Origin: Capsaspora owczarzaki ATCC 30864 | Taxonomy: Eukaryota > Opisthokonta > Filasterea | Assembly: GCF_000151315.2 (NCBI RefSeq) | Contig: NW_011887294.1 | Coordinates: forward strand, 2,190,460-2,254,459 | DNA: 64,000 nt | Reading direction: 5' to 3' | In this document: positions 26,308-41,300 of the stretch, one piece after another | Numbering within the stretch: the first letter of the stretch is position 1 | Layout of the letters: each line of letters opens with the position of its first letter | The notes under the pieces: generated by a model | Told to the model about the DNA's origin: nothing | What the model saw: the letters and a program-made list of their open reading frames with translations, nothing else | Database searches by the model: none | Made by a program: the position numbers and the translations under genes

Positions 26308-29300
26308 CGAGCGAATCAAACTTTTTAGGTTTTTTTTTCTTGTTTGTTTGTTTTGCTAAGAAAACTTCACTTCGCTCTGGTTTCTGAGCAAAAGAAGTCC
26401 TTTGTTATTTTTTTGTTCAACCAAAAACCAAAACAACAAAAAAAAAACCCAAACTCATCGCCTTGTTTGATTTCAATGCCAAACACAGGTCGCGGTGAAA
26501 ATTGTCAACAAGACCAAGCTCAATCTCGAGCACTTGAATCGGCTCTTGCACGAAGTGCACATTATGCAGCGATTGAGCCACCCGGCAACGGCGCACCCGC
26601 ACATTACGCGTCTCTTTGAGGTCGTAAACACGCCAGTGTACATGTACATTTTCATGGAGCTCTGCACGGCGGGCCGTGTGGACTACTACTTGAAGGCGCT
26701 TGGCGACGACATCCCGCTTCGCGAGCGCGAGTGCCGCCGTCTCTTTATGCAGCTTGCCTCGGCCGTCGAGTACTGCCACTCGCTCAACATTTTCCACCGT
26801 GACATGAAGTCGTGCAATGTTCTCCTCGACGCGGACAATAACGTCAAGCTCACCGACTTTGGTCTCTCTGTTCAATGTTGGCCCGACCAAACGATCGACA
26901 ACATCTGGGTTGGTACTCCGTACTATATGGCTCCCGAGCTGTTCCGACGGGAAGCGTACAAGCCGATGGCTGTGGATATCTGGGCGCTTGGTAAGGCAGC
27001 ACTTTTTCAGATGGAAATTTGTTGCGCGACGAGTTGCATGCATGCGTCTCACTGTTTCTGTTGTTGCGCAGGTGTTGTTTTGTACGAAATGGTCACGGGC
27101 CTTCGACCCTTCCGAACCGCAACATATGACGATTTGATGCGCCTTGTGTTGAGTCGCCAGTTGGAGTTCCCCAAGGGCATGTCTAGCTGTAAGGATGAAG
27201 AAAGGGGGGGGGGGTTCCAAGTCAGAGAGCTGTGGCAACAACAACAACAACAACTTGAAAACGAACTGCTCCTCACTTTTGTTGCGCTCTGTTCTTGGCT
27301 ACCACAGCTCTAAAACGGTTGCTGAACAAGCTGCTGGCGCTCAATGCCGCCGAGCGCCCGAATCTCACTCAAATTCTCTCCCACCGATGGTTGCGCGAGC
27401 TGAATCCTGACGGCACGACTGCCGTTTCTGGCTCAACCAACGCCAACCCCACGGCTGGGGCGGGCTCGGATGCCCCCTCGCCAAATGTCGCAGATTCCCA
27501 ACAACAAGCGACGCCGCTGCCAACAAACCTGTCTGCGGGTAGCTTGACAGCCTTGGCCAATGCCCACTCTGGCTCAAACATTAATCTGGCAGCAGCGTCG
27601 TCGGTTGCCATGCCGTCGCTTGCGGCCACAACAACCGTCATCTACCGCCCGCCAGACCACAACTACCTCTTGGAACGCATGGAGCGGCTCGGGTTTGATG
27701 CCAACACTGTGCACGTCATGCTCAAGGACGCACCCTTCGGCGACCTTTCTGGCATTTACAACACGCTGCACTTTCGCAAGTCACAAAAACGCGTCCCGCT
27801 CGTTGTGCGCCAACAAGAGCCAGCACCGGTCTCGCTCGTCCCATCCGCGTCCTCCACTTCCACCACAACCACCGACCCTATCGTTCGGTCTCGCAGCACG
27901 TCTCCAGACCCGCACGTCGCCACCGTCCCTGACTCGAAGACTCCCGATGCCAGCTCGGCCACCACCCTGCTGTCTCCCTCGCCGTCCCGAGTCGCCGGCT
28001 CGAACGGTATCATCAATCGCACCGCTTCTCCAAACGCCACATCAACTCCGCTGGCCGTGCCTTCCAAGCGGTCCTCGATTGCTTCTCCGGCGTCCGCCAT
28101 CGAAGCCACGTCGCCCACTGTCCCAACGGCCATGCCTACGACAGCTGCCCAGCCATGCGTCATTGCCTGCGTGCCCAATCTCCGCACCAACGCCAAGCAG
28201 TGGCTTCAGCGCCAAATGGACGAGCCGAGCGACTGGGACACGACCAACCAGCGCCCGCAGTTGTCCAACGTCCGTGCCAAGTAAAACAGCACTGTCTGCG
28301 AGGTTGGAATGGAATGGCGGTTTGACTTTGGATGGCCTCCGACGATTTTGGACAAGTTCTGAATGAATGGAGTGTTTTGATTTGGTTTTTGACGATGGCT
28401 TTTTTTTTTTTTTTTGATCGCTCGCCTCCATTTTCACTGTCGTGTCTCAATGCGGGGTCTTGTGTCACCACGAGTGTGTGTGTGTTCATTCTCCTGCATT
28501 GTGCTTTTTTCGTTTTTTTTTTGCTCTGACATGAATGATTTTCGTTGTTTTCCGTTTTGTCTGTTGTTTGGTTTGTTTCTTTGGTTTTTGTTTTGTTTCT
28601 TGAATTGTACTGTATGCTCGCTAATAATCATTTTCCCCCTTCTTCTTCAGCTTCTTCTTCTTTTATTTTACTCGGCATCCCTTTTTGTCTCCTTTGCTGT
28701 TTTTGTATGGCCGTCCATTCACTTTTTTTTTTTCTTCTTCTTCTGTTTCAGCAACAATGGACGAGACGACGACCCAGCTGCTCCAGTCGCTCGTTGCCGC
28801 CACCCGCGCATCGAATGCCATCCCTGCTGCCGGCAATGACTTTGAGTTTTACATGAGCTACCCTGGCTTCCGGGAGCGCATGAACGGCCTCCGCGGCCGC
28901 CTTCAAACCATGGTAATGCATTGAGATGAATGAGAAAAGGTCCATGTGGCTCAAGCTGAAAAGGGTCGTCATCCAGCACCATGCAACAGCCAAGCTTGCT
29001 TCACATACTGACACTTATTGGAAAACCTGATGACGATGATGATGATGATGCTCATTCGACGCTGGTCGCATTGCGTGTTGGCGTAGATTACAAGGCTGGT
29101 CAACCACGATCGCGCTGGCTCGACGCGATCCTTCTATGACGACGACGCGCTGTTTGACGCCGTGGTCGAGCAGCTGGACACGACGCTGGAGCGCGTTGAC
29201 AACACACTCGATGCCACGAGTGGTCGCAGCTCGACGGCGGCGGCGGCGGCGGCAAGCGTGGCGGCACGCGCGGCTCAGTCTGGCGCCGACGGACGAACAC

Positions 29301-32300
29301 ATGCGTCTGCAGCGGACAAGGCGCTCATGACGTCGACGGGGAGCGCATCGCCCATGACACGGCGTGGACTCTCCGATGAGAGTCCTATTGGCAGCCCGAG
29401 CGGATCGCCCAAGCCGAACGGCAAGCAGCCCGCGCCAGGCAAGGGGCGGAAAGGCGGCGAGTTTGTCGTGCTCCATGCCAAGGGCATTGCCAGGCCGCAG
29501 CTGACATTTGCAGACCGCGTCGATAACTCGAACGTGCCATTTGTGCCGCTTGTGCCCCTGGCGCCCGCGACGCTCGCCCAACTCACCCCGCTGCAGCGAG
29601 AATACATGGCCTACGCGGAGCAGCAGCGGAAGGAAGCCCGCCCCCTCGGCGTCCTGCAAAACACCTTCAACCCAAAGGTCCCCTTTGCCCACGACCTTGG
29701 CTCCTTCCCGCATCCGTACGAGCGCGAGCTGTTGGCGTTCGAGCCTGCAGAGACACAACTCACGGCGGTGGCTGAGCAGCTCTACCGTACCGACGAAGAG
29801 ACCCCATTCACCTGGATTGACTCGGAGGAAGAGCTGATTGACTTTGCGCGGCGATTGTCGAGCGTGTCCGAGTTTGCCATCGATTTGGAACACCACTCGT
29901 ACCGATCGCTGCAAGGCTTTGTTTGCCTGATGCAAGTGTCCACACGCACGGAAGACGTTGTCATTGACACGCTCGCCGTTCGCAGCAGCATGCACCACTT
30001 GCGCGAGGTGTTTGCCAACCCGAACATTCTGAAGGTCTTCCATGGTGCAGACATGGATGTGGTGTGGTTGCAGCACGACTTTGGCATTTACACCATCAAC
30101 ATGTTCGACACTGGCCAAGCGGCACGCGTCCTCGAGCTCGGCTCGTACTCGCTCGCCCACCTGCTGCGCTACTTTTGCAACGTGACCGCCGACAAAAAGT
30201 ACCAGCTGGCCGACTGGCGCATCCGCCCCATCCCGGCCGAAATGCTGCAGTATGCACGCGAAGACACGCATTACCTCCTGTACATTTACGATCGCTTGCG
30301 AAACGAGCTCGTCAGCCGCAGCAACGAGTCTAGCAACCTGCTGCGTGTCGCCTACGCCAAGAGCCGGGACGTGTGCTTGAAGACGTACGAGAAGCCGCTG
30401 TTTGATCCCGAAAACTCGCACATGCAGCTCTTCCTGAAACACTCGCGGACGTTTGGCCCGCAGCAAATGCAGGTCTTCAAGGCATTGTTTGCATGGCGCG
30501 ATCGCATGGGCCGCGAGGAAGACGAGAGCACGGGCTACGTGCTGCCAAACCACATGCTGTTCCACATTGCCGAGGCGCTCCCGACCGAGTCGGCGGGTAT
30601 TCTGGCATGCTGCATCCCGGTGCCCCCGCTCGTCCGTCTGCATGTGACAGACCTGGTTCAGCTCATCAAGCGCGCGCGCGAAGAGGCTCTGGCGGCGACC
30701 AGCTCGGATGCTGCTGCTGCTACAGGAAGCAAACAAGCGACGGCTGCTGGTGTTGCAGAGCCCGCGCCAACAGCCGCCGCGGCAGGGTCCCCCGCAACAC
30801 GGATACGTGCACTGTTGGATAAAGCGCATGCCTCAAACAGCAACTCGGGGGCAGAAGCGGCATCTATGCCTGTTGTGCCTGCTGCAATCGCAACCGCTCT
30901 GGCAGCCTCGGCCATTGCTTCTGCCGCGACCTCTAGCAAGAAGGCCACATCGCTGCAGGCAACATCCAAGCTGGCGCAAGCTCTGACCGGCTCGGTTGTG
31001 TCCCAGCTGCCGCGTGCGGGAGGCGTGCACGCTTCGCCCGCTGGCGCAGTGGCGATGGAAGTGGACTCTGCTGGTGAAGAGCGCGAGGAGCGTCGTCGTC
31101 AAATCTGGTCTGAGATGGGCAACTTGTTCTCGACCAAACGGTCTGCGTCAGAGATGGAGGAGTCGGAAGCGCCTGCCGCAGCCGGAGCAGAAGTGGCGAT
31201 CGTCCCTGCCGAAGCTCGCGGAGAAGACGAGCCTCGCAAAAAGGCTCGTGTTGAAGCAGACGATGAGGAGGACGAGGATGTCAAGGAATCTGCAGCGACC
31301 ACTGCCGCCTCGAAGAACGAGGAAGACACATCGTCCAGTATGCAGACTCAGGAGCTCGCACCAGCAACAACCGACAAGACCAAGAGCAAAAAGAACAAGA
31401 AGCCCCAGTCGCAAAAAACACCCGCCGCCGCGCTGGCTGACGATCCTGCGGCCAAGGCCGTGTCTGCCGGCACCTTCAAGGCGTTCGACTACAAGACCAA
31501 GTCGATGTCGGATGTCTTTGTTGAGGCCGCAAATAGCAAGACAGCGACTACCGCGCTGAACGCTGTGAGCAACCGCGCTCCGGCATCTGCGCGGCCTCCC
31601 GCACCGTCCGAGACCATCAAGGTCGAAGAGCCCAAGTTTGGCAAGAGTCCTCGAGGCGGCGTGCGCTCCAAGATGGGCGAGCGCTCCATGACCTCGGCTG
31701 TCGGCCGAGGCGGTTTCCAGCGACCCTCGGGCGGCCCCTCTGCGCCCAGTGCCTGGCCCCGCAAGTGAGGAAGCTTATAGTTATCAAGCTGTTGTTGACG
31801 CGATCGTGATGCAGGGTGACTTTGCAGAAACGCCAATACACATTGTATCATGAAACGCCGTGAAGCACTCCATCCAGTTGATACTATGCGAAAAAAAGAG
31901 TGCGCGCGAAACGACAAGAAGAAAAAAATAATAGTGCATTAACGACAGTAACTACAGAAACAAACAAACAAACAAACAAACAAACAAACAAAAAAAAAAA
32001 AAAGTCAAACCACAACACAGAGTATAAATCAATAGAGAAAAACACACAAACACCGCCAAATTAACTACAAAAGTCGCCCGGACTTGTTATTGCATGTGCT
32101 CGGTGACTCGGTGACAATGCCTGCAGCGTCGCTCAGGTACGACCACAGGCCGACAGACGGCTGATTGGCGTCGACAAAGCCGAGAAGGTGGACCCTGTGG
32201 AGGACGCTGCTCAAAGCCGATGGCGAGGAGCACGCGATCGCACTCGAGCAACGAGGCAATGCCGTCCTCGCCGGTGAACACCTCGACTTGCGAAGGGCTG

Positions 32301-35300
32301 TCGCACGCGACGCCGGGAATGCGGTTGCCGTTGAGCACAAAGTGAGCAACGGGGCCCTTGAGGCCATCGCTCATGTAGTACTCGAGATCAGTCAGGCCCT
32401 GCAGCGGAGTGACATAGACCGAACCTGGCTCGCGGGCGTAGATGCGCACGGCGGCCCCGAGCTCGACCAGGAACATGGCGACGAGGTAGGCCGTGTGCGA
32501 GTTGCCGACAATGCCGATCGTGGGCTTGCGGGGGGCCTCGGCGGTGCCCGAGAGCGGTGCGAGCAGGGCTGCGAGCGACTCCTTGTTCAGGCACTCGATG
32601 AGCGAGACGAGCTTGTCCGAGGGGACTTCGACGGTCTTGCCACCAACCGCAATCCAGCGCGATCGGGGAGTCGCGCCAGTCGCCACGACGACCACGTCCG
32701 AATGCCACTGCTGACCAGAGGCGGTGGACACGTTCCAGCTGAACGTGGTGCGCGAATGTGCGCTGCGCGGAGTAGAGCTGGAGACGACGAGCTCGCCAGA
32801 GGCGTTGACTGCGAGTGAGACAATCTCGTTCACATCACGGTGTGTCGGCGACGTTGCGCGACTGGTGGGCACGCTTCCGCCGGCCGCCGAGGCAACAGCG
32901 ATGGGCATCGTGATGGCCGACGCGTTCGGGTCGGGCGACGGCGGCAACGAGCCGGGGGTTTGTGACTGTTGGGATTGCGCCAGTTGCTTCTTGGCGAGGA
33001 GCTGTTCCTGTGCAGCATTCGCGTTGGAGGCAGAGGTGACGGCCGAGCGCGACGTGCTGGCGACCTGATCGCGGATGCACCGGACGCCGCGCGCCTCGTA
33101 CTCCTTGGTCATGCATGCAAGGAAGTTTCCGACAAGTGCGAGCGGGGGGAAGACCTCGGCGGCGTCGAGCATGGCCTTGCAGTCGGCGCACGCGCTGTGC
33201 CCCATGCGCTCCAAAACCCACCGGTAGATGATGGTCTTTGAGTTGGACGGGACGCCGCGGTAGTGCTCGCCCATCGCGCCGCCCTTGAATGCGAGATCGA
33301 CCCAGTACAGGTGGTCTGGCGCGACGCCTGCGCGCAGCAGCTGGCCGACCATCAGGACGCCCGCGGGCCCAGCGCCGACCACCGTCCACGTCTGCGCGCT
33401 CAAATCCGCAGCAGTCGAGCCATCGCCGCCAGAGTAGTCCGCCATTGTGTGTGTGTCTGTATGTCTGAGTTATTGAATGGAATGGAACGACGTTGTTTGG
33501 TGGTGTTGAGAGTGAGAACTTGAACGAACAGAAAAGAGAGGTCGCACTCGTGGGGTTTTGCAATCAAAAAAAAAAAAAAAAAAAAAAAAAAAAGGTTCGA
33601 TGAAGTGCGAACGAAAAGGCAAAAGTAGTAGATAGAAAAAAAAATGGAGCAACGAAGAGAGAAGGGCGGAACAAGTAGAAAAGCAAAGAGGAGGACAAGA
33701 ACGAGGAGCGGAGGGGAAAGAAGGCGGGAAAGAGGGACGGAGGAAAAAAAAAAAAGAAGGAAGAGAGAGAAAAATCAGAGGAAGCGAAAGCGAGTGGCGG
33801 GAGATCAGCTGGCCAAAAGAACACGAGACACACAATTGAAAATGGCGATTAAACGGCAATCTTACACAAGGAATAAAAAATACAATGGAAAAAAAGGAAG
33901 ACTGAATGCGTTTGTATGGATTGGGAATTGGGGGGAATTTGTCTGAGCTGCCGAGGATGGGAATGGGATGGGATGGGATGGAAGAACGGACGAAATGAAA
34001 ATGTGGCGGGAAAACAAGTCTCACAAACAATCATTAGAATTGCCAAGGAGGAGAAAACTCGCACACCCCCTTGAGTTAGTTTGTCGACCAGTGCGAGACA
34101 AGTGGTTCGAGCCAAGACTTGACGCTGGAGCATCACCGGTGTTGCTCGTTTCTCCAGAGGTGAGCAGCGCAGGTTTTGGAGAACGCGCGCAAACACTGAA
34201 CGTGGTCTGAATCGGTCCACTCTCGGCCTGACGCGCAAGGCGTATGGCACGAGCAGCTTCTTGAAGAGAAGGACCAGGCTCGGATACAATAACACTGCGT
34301 TCGGCCTTCCTCCTCGCATGTTCCGAGTACTGTACGGTCGTAAACATGCTCCAGGTTCAAGAGGACGGTGGCGCTCGTTAACCCTCGCAGCTCTGTCTAC
34401 AGTAGTGCTCAGACCTAAGGCTCGTAGTTGGCACAAAGTGCGATGCCAACAAGGCACAGCTGAAGGAGGAAAAGCAACCAGAGGGCGCGAAAGTCATGCT
34501 GGTATCCAGAACATCGCACTGACCGGGCTCCGGTGCGTTGATTCTTGGCGCGTTTTAAAAAGCAAAGAAGGTGCTTGAGCTATGTCACCTCGCGCACCGT
34601 CGAGAGAGGCAACCTGGTCAGCAAGCAGTTCAAGCAGTTCAACGATGGTGAATGAGAAGAACGCGGTGCGAATCTGTCCGAAACTCTGCTTGTATGCACC
34701 ACCCATCGCACGCCAGATGCAGTACCAATAGAGTCGATGTTGTCGGATGACGGGCACTTTGCCGCTCAGTGAGAGTATGAGCATCCCGGGCTTGTGAAAG
34801 AGGCCGAGCGTTTGGGAACAGATTGCCGCTTGGTTGCGGACATGAACGCGCAAAAGCCAACAACGACACGCTCAAACCTTGACATGCAGCGTTCTGCTGT
34901 TTGCTTGTTTATTGATTCACGCACATGGCACATGTGTGGCCGATGAGCAGGTTGACGAACAATCAACGGCAAGCTTGGACTACGCAAAACACAAGAAGGC
35001 CCCAACCCACAGCTTTTCCTGTTATGGATTGATGTGTATCTGTATTTGGAGTGTGTTCACTCGTCGCTTTGTATAAGTGAAGTCTCTTGTTTCCCTATCA
35101 TCACTCTCATCATCAACCCATTACTCGTATCTTCGTGGAAGGATCTCTGATCATAACACTGCGACGAGTCTCGAGGGTCGAGTAATTGATGTCTAAGGTG
35201 ACGACTAGAGTAGGAACCAGGAAATTGAATCAGAATCAAGCAATGCCCAATAACGAGCAGGGCGTCGATACGACGGCGCCCACTGCGGGCACGTCGAGCG

Positions 35301-38300
35301 CAACAAGCGCACCAGCTGAACCAATGAGCGCGCAAGAGATGATGCGAATGATGACTCAAGCGATGGTTTCCTCAATGCAGGAGGTCGTCAAGGAGGCGAT
35401 GCGCAAGGGAACCGCTGAGATCGCTGTATCAAGCCATGCGGCCTCCACCACCACGGCAAGCCCCACCACCAGCACTGAACTGTGGAGACATGGCATGCAG
35501 GTGACACCCTTCGATGGGACGCTGTTGGATCTGGAACGTTTTGTCACGGACATCCGACGCAAGCTTGAGTCAGTGACGGCACCCGAGAAGGACAAGGTCG
35601 ACTTTGTGCTTGGTCATCTGGGTGTCGCAGCGAGGCGTTACTGTAGCCATGTCAAGTTCGAGACTGCGGAAGCTCTGCTGGAGTACATTATGAATGTGTA
35701 TGGCGTCAAGAACAGCAAGAATAACGCACTCAGGGAAATCATCCAAGCGGTGGCGGATCCAAAGATTTCTGCGAGGCACTTCAAGAAGGTCATGCTGTTG
35801 AATGTGCCCAAAGCGGAACTTACGGATGATTTGGTGAGGCGCTTCATTGTGCTGCAAGCGGAAGACAAAGGCGTGCGCGATGTGGCGAAGGAGCTGTGCA
35901 AGGACACCACCGAGATGACGTGGATTGATGCATTGAACGAGTTGGTCGAAAGCATGCCGAGCAAGGTACGAGCGGAGACCAGCACCAGTAGTCAAGCTCC
36001 CAGGCACGTCCAAAAGCCGAATCGAGACAAGAACGGTGTCAAGAACGACGTACATTGGTCCGTTCGAAGTGCTCGAGGCGGACAAGCACACCGTGCTGCT
36101 TCGCCTGCCAAAGTTCATGAAGCATCATCCTCGCTTCCATGTTTCACGGGTCAAGGCCGTGGGGGCGGATGGCATACCTGGCCGGCCAGTGTCCGAGCCT
36201 CGTCCCATTCACATGAAAGGCGAAAAGTATTATCAAGCGGAAAAGATTGTTGATTCTTTTATTGACAAAGGAACGCTCTGGTACAAGGTCAAGTGGACAG
36301 GCGTGGAGGAACCGACTGTTGAGCCGTGGGAGGTGTTTGGAGAACACCATCGAATGACGGAGGCATTTCATAAGGCTAACCCGAACAAGCCTACTCGGGA
36401 AAGTGCCAAACGCAAGAAGCGCTAGTGCTTTGGGAATGTCTCGAAAGGGGGGGAAAGAAAGGCGGAGTGTTATGGATTGATGTGTATCTGTATTTGGAGT
36501 GTGTTCACTCGTCGCTTTGTATAAGTGAAGTCTCTTGTTTCCCTATCATCACTCTCATCATCAACCCATTACGCAAAACACAAGAAGGCCCCAACCCACA
36601 GCTTTTCCCCCCTTGCAAACGTAATGTAGAATGCTTGGCCAGTTCGAATCCGACTTGCCCTCGCTCTTCTCAATGCTCGAGACCCCCCAAAAAACAAAAG
36701 CAACCGGGACTCTGATCTTGGTCCCAGTCCAGTTTTTTTTTTTTTTTTTGCTAATTTTCCTTTTTTGTTTTCTGCCACTCTCCCGCTCTCCTTCATCGCG
36801 CATTTTTCTCTCTTTTCTGCTTCGTTTCCCCGCTTTGTTCTGAGGCAAAGGAGCAACTCTCGACAACAGCGCGACAAGGGCCTGCCCTCGGCTTCCTCCA
36901 GCACAGCGATCGCTCGCTCGCGCAGGAAAACCCTCCCTCCATTTTTTTTTTTTTTTTTTTTTTTTGCAAACCGGCCTCGTGTGAGCACCCACCTTCGACA
37001 GCCCCGCCCATCCAGGCAGCCCGCCAGCCAAGGCAGACACGCCGACCCAGAGAGTGAAGCGGGCGCCATGCTGTCCATGTACAACGACGTGGCTGAGCCG
37101 GTAGTGGCGCTGACCATGCTCGCCGACTTGCTCATTGCGCTGGCGTACTTTGCCGTTCCCATTGAGATTCACATCTTCAAGAAGCGCCTTCCAAACCTGC
37201 CGAACAGCGTCGTCCTCGTGCTCTTCGAGTCGTTCATCCTCGCTGTAAGTAGCAGCACAACTTTTTCGCTCACGCTCCAACACGATTAGCACCAACCTGA
37301 ATGAGAAACTTTGACGGACCTTTTTTTTTTAATTTTTGTTTATTTTTTTTTTTTTTGGCGTCTCGCTTCGTCTCTCTCCGTTTCGTCTTTTCGCCTCGCG
37401 CCTTGCATCATTCATCAGGCGCTGTACTTGCGTATTGGCATGGGATGCTGGTTTGATCCGGGAGCGGACCAGCCGACGCGTGAGAGTCGCCAACTGAGAC
37501 GAGTTGGGGGTTGCTGCTTTGCTTGCCCTCTACTCTCTCTCTCTCTCCCTCTGCCGCTCTCCCTCTCCCCCTTCCTTCGCTCGTTCTCTCCATCTCCTGC
37601 TCCTGCTTCCGTCTCGTTGCTTTGCCTTGCGTCTCCATGCCAGGCGCTTCTCTGCCGTGTGGTCTTCTCTCGGCTTTTCTTTATTTTCATTTTTTTTTTA
37701 TTTGATTTTTTTTTTTTCACCGACACCTACTTTTTTTCGCATTCCGACGTATTTATTTGGCTTTGCTCTATTCGCAACGAACTCACTGAGTTTTGAATAC
37801 TTCCAATGTGGACCTGTTGGACAACAAAGCCAACATGCGCGGAGTTGAGTTTGGGTTTCGCGGGGGTGTCAGCTGGGCCATGTGAGGAAGGAATTGGGGA
37901 GGAGGAATAGCTGAGCGAAAAACCAACGCTGCATTCGCCGACAATCATCCCACTTTGGCCCATGGCTTTGGACTCCTCTCATGTGCATGTCGCGCTTTGT
38001 GCATGTGTGGGGGCATGTGGGGGCGCAATTCGTGAGCCAGTGAGCGAGCGCTTGCGTCTGGGCGGCGTGTGTTGGTCGCCACGAGCGTCAATTGGCAAAC
38101 TCCGAAACAAACAACCCAACGCTGGAGCGCCGATTCCTCTTTTTGCTGAGCCCTGTGTGTTTTCCTCCACATCCCAGCAAACAAACGAACTACCAACCTA
38201 CGTAGTATGTTTGAGGTTTTTCGGTTTCGTTCTTCGTGAGCACGCGCCACTAGGAATTGCGTTGGAGTTTGTTTTTTTTTTTTTTGTTTTTCTTTTGGCA

Positions 38301-41300
38301 ACGCGTGATGAGTCGGGTTCGCACCTTTGTTGCCACCTTGGCGAATAAGAACCCCCCATTATGCTTCTTTAAGAAGTGTGCAGATAGCCTCAGCAGCGCT
38401 CCAGCTGGCTTCTTGTTTTGACCAAAACATGTTCTTTTTTCGAATCGGATGACGCATCTCATGCGACCGGTCTGCCGCACAATTGCGCCATCTTTGGTGT
38501 TTCTACCCAAAACAACACCACCTGACGAAAGTGGCAAGTTCGATGTGTTTCGTTGCCTGGCTGCACCCCTTTTTGGGGGGCAACGGCACGGCTTTGTCTC
38601 GTTGTCATGCTTGTGCTTGGTTAGGTTCCAGCACGTACATCACCATCCAAAACACTTTGCACACATCATGAATGACTCATCTCGTAGTGTGACTCGGCTC
38701 CACCATCTCGTTTGTCTCTTTTGCGCTGGACGTTGTTGTGTTGTTTTGTTTTGTTTGTCAAACTCAAACCTTATCAACGTTTTGTGTTGTCGTTGTTTTC
38801 TCATCACAGTGCGGAATCACCCATCTCGTTCATGTGTTCATGTTCCACTTTGACTTGATGACTGTCATGCTGGCGGCAAAGATTGCATGCGCCCTCATCT
38901 CGGTTGCCACTGCCATCTACTTGATCAAGGTCATTCCGATGGCTTTGGGACTGCAATCGCACGCGCTTGCGCTCGAGCAAGAGTTGGGACAGTTCAAGCA
39001 GGATGAAGCAGCCAACAAGCTCAACCAGCGCAGACAGCACCGGATGGTGCGCACACTCATGCGAGCGATGCGAACGGCGCGCGACGAACCCTCCATCTTG
39101 GCCGCAGCTGCAGAAAGTCTGGCCAATGCGCTCAATCTCGACCGCTGTACCATCTACTTGCCGCCACAGCACGCTCTTGCAGCCGTCACTCTCCTGCAAT
39201 CTGCCTCAACGGAAGAAGGCGCGTCGTCGTTCCACTCGACCCATTCGAGCGCGGCAACGTCCACTCGAAATCTGCTCTCACATGTGACCTCGCCTCGCAG
39301 CAGCGTAGCCTCCCCAAAAGGCGCTTCTTCCCCAAGAGGCGTGTCGTCTTTTCCCACCTCCCCACGATCAGCATCTCCAGCTGCTGGGAAGGCCGCGCGC
39401 CTGCTCAAATCGGTGTGCGAGCCGGTCGACGACAACGAGGAGGGTATCGAACTCAGTTCGTCGACAGCGCCACTGCTCGGCGTCGAGACGACGACCGCAC
39501 AACTGTCGACAGCAGCGCACTCGTCCAATTTGTACGACCCTAAAAGTCGTCGATTTCCGATTCGGCGCCGTTTGACCACCACCTTGTCGGAGGCTGATGT
39601 TCGCGAGCAACTCGATGGTCCCAATTACAACTCGGACTCACCCACCAGTAGTGGGCGACCAGCGCCGCTCCCAACCAGCGGCAGCAAAGCCAGCATGACC
39701 CGGTCCCGAGCACGCACCTCTCAGGAGCTGCTCACCTCCCCAATGGTCGCCGTCACTGACGTGCAGTGCGACTCCCAAACCTCTGGCTTTTCAATACAGT
39801 CGCCACCCACAGTGCTCAACTCCAAGGCTGCCTTGATCAAGCTTGTCAGCTCGAGTGTGGGCGCTGTCGACGTGATGGCTCAGCCTCGCCTGATTGAGCT
39901 GCTTGAGCCATTCTCACACCCTCAGCACAATGGGACGGCACGCTTGCCACCAAAAGCATTACTGGCAGTCCGCGTGCCATTGCCTACTTCGATCACAGAG
40001 AGCAGCCAGAGTGCATCTCGTCCCGTGTCCTCTCATGTAGACTCTGATTCCGTCGCTCTTGACATGGATGCGGCCGACCTGCAAGACGACGGCGAAGAAG
40101 ACTATGCTGGTGATGATTTTGATGCTGATTCTGACTCTGCCGGCAGCGACCTCACGACTCAACGCCAGTACGCTGTGATTCTCCTCCAACTCGATGCTCC
40201 ACACGAGTGGGCTCAGCATGAAACCCGACTTGTCGAAGAAGTTTGCGACCAAATCAGCTTTGCTCTCGATCGTGCGCGTCAATTGATGGTCGAACGGAAG
40301 AATGTCGAGGTGATGCTGCAAAAGGATCGTGCCAAGCAAAAAGCCGAGCTGGCATCGCACATGCAGGGCGAGTTCCTTGCCATGATGAGTCATGAGCTGA
40401 GGTGAGTTGCATTGTTGCTGAAACTACGGGCAAACGGCCGGCTCCGGCTTGTTGGTGAACAAACTCGTGACGCTTATCTTTTTGTGCTTTGTGTTTCTGC
40501 TTGCATGTTTGCATGTTGTAATCGCCACACTCGCACAGGACACCAATGTATGCCGTCATGGGCCTTGGTGAGCTACTGGGCGAAACGAGCCTGAATGTCG
40601 AGCAACGAGAGCTCGTCGACGGCATGCGCAGCTCTGGTGAAGTGTTGCTGCGCATCATCAACGACATTTTGGACTTTTCCAAGTATGAGAGCGGCATGGT
40701 GCAGCTGGAGCGCTTGCCTTTCGAGCTGCTCTCGTGCATGGAAGAGGCGCTGGATATTGTCAGCGGCAAAGCGCAAGAGCGCGGCATTCGGCTGGCCTGT
40801 TTGGTCGACTCGCTCGTCCCCGAAGTTGTGGTGGGCGATGTCACCCGCTTGCGACAAATCATTGTCAATCTGCTCAGCAATGCTGTCAAGTTTACACGTG
40901 AAGGCGAGGCGGTGGTCATGGTGCGCATGGCGTCGCCCGCTGTCGTTGAGATGGCCGAGCAAAACATTGCCAAGGCTCGTGTGGAATCGAAAGAATCGGC
41001 TGCTCCTGTTCCAGCCATCACGGCAGGTCAACAGGCACATCCGTTGGGACTCCGCGCCGGCCGCCCAAGTCTCCGATCGGCCAGCTCTACGAGCATGACT
41101 GGCGTTCGTCAAGTTTTGCACTTTACCGTGGCCGATACAGGCATTGGCATTCCTGCCGACCGAATCCACGTCTTGTTCAACAAGTTCTTCCAGGTCGACT
41201 CGTCCGTGACACGCAAGTTTGGCGGCACTGGCCTTGGACTTGCCATCTGTCACAAGCTCGTCAGTCTGCTTGGCGGCCATATCTGGGTCGACAGCGAGCT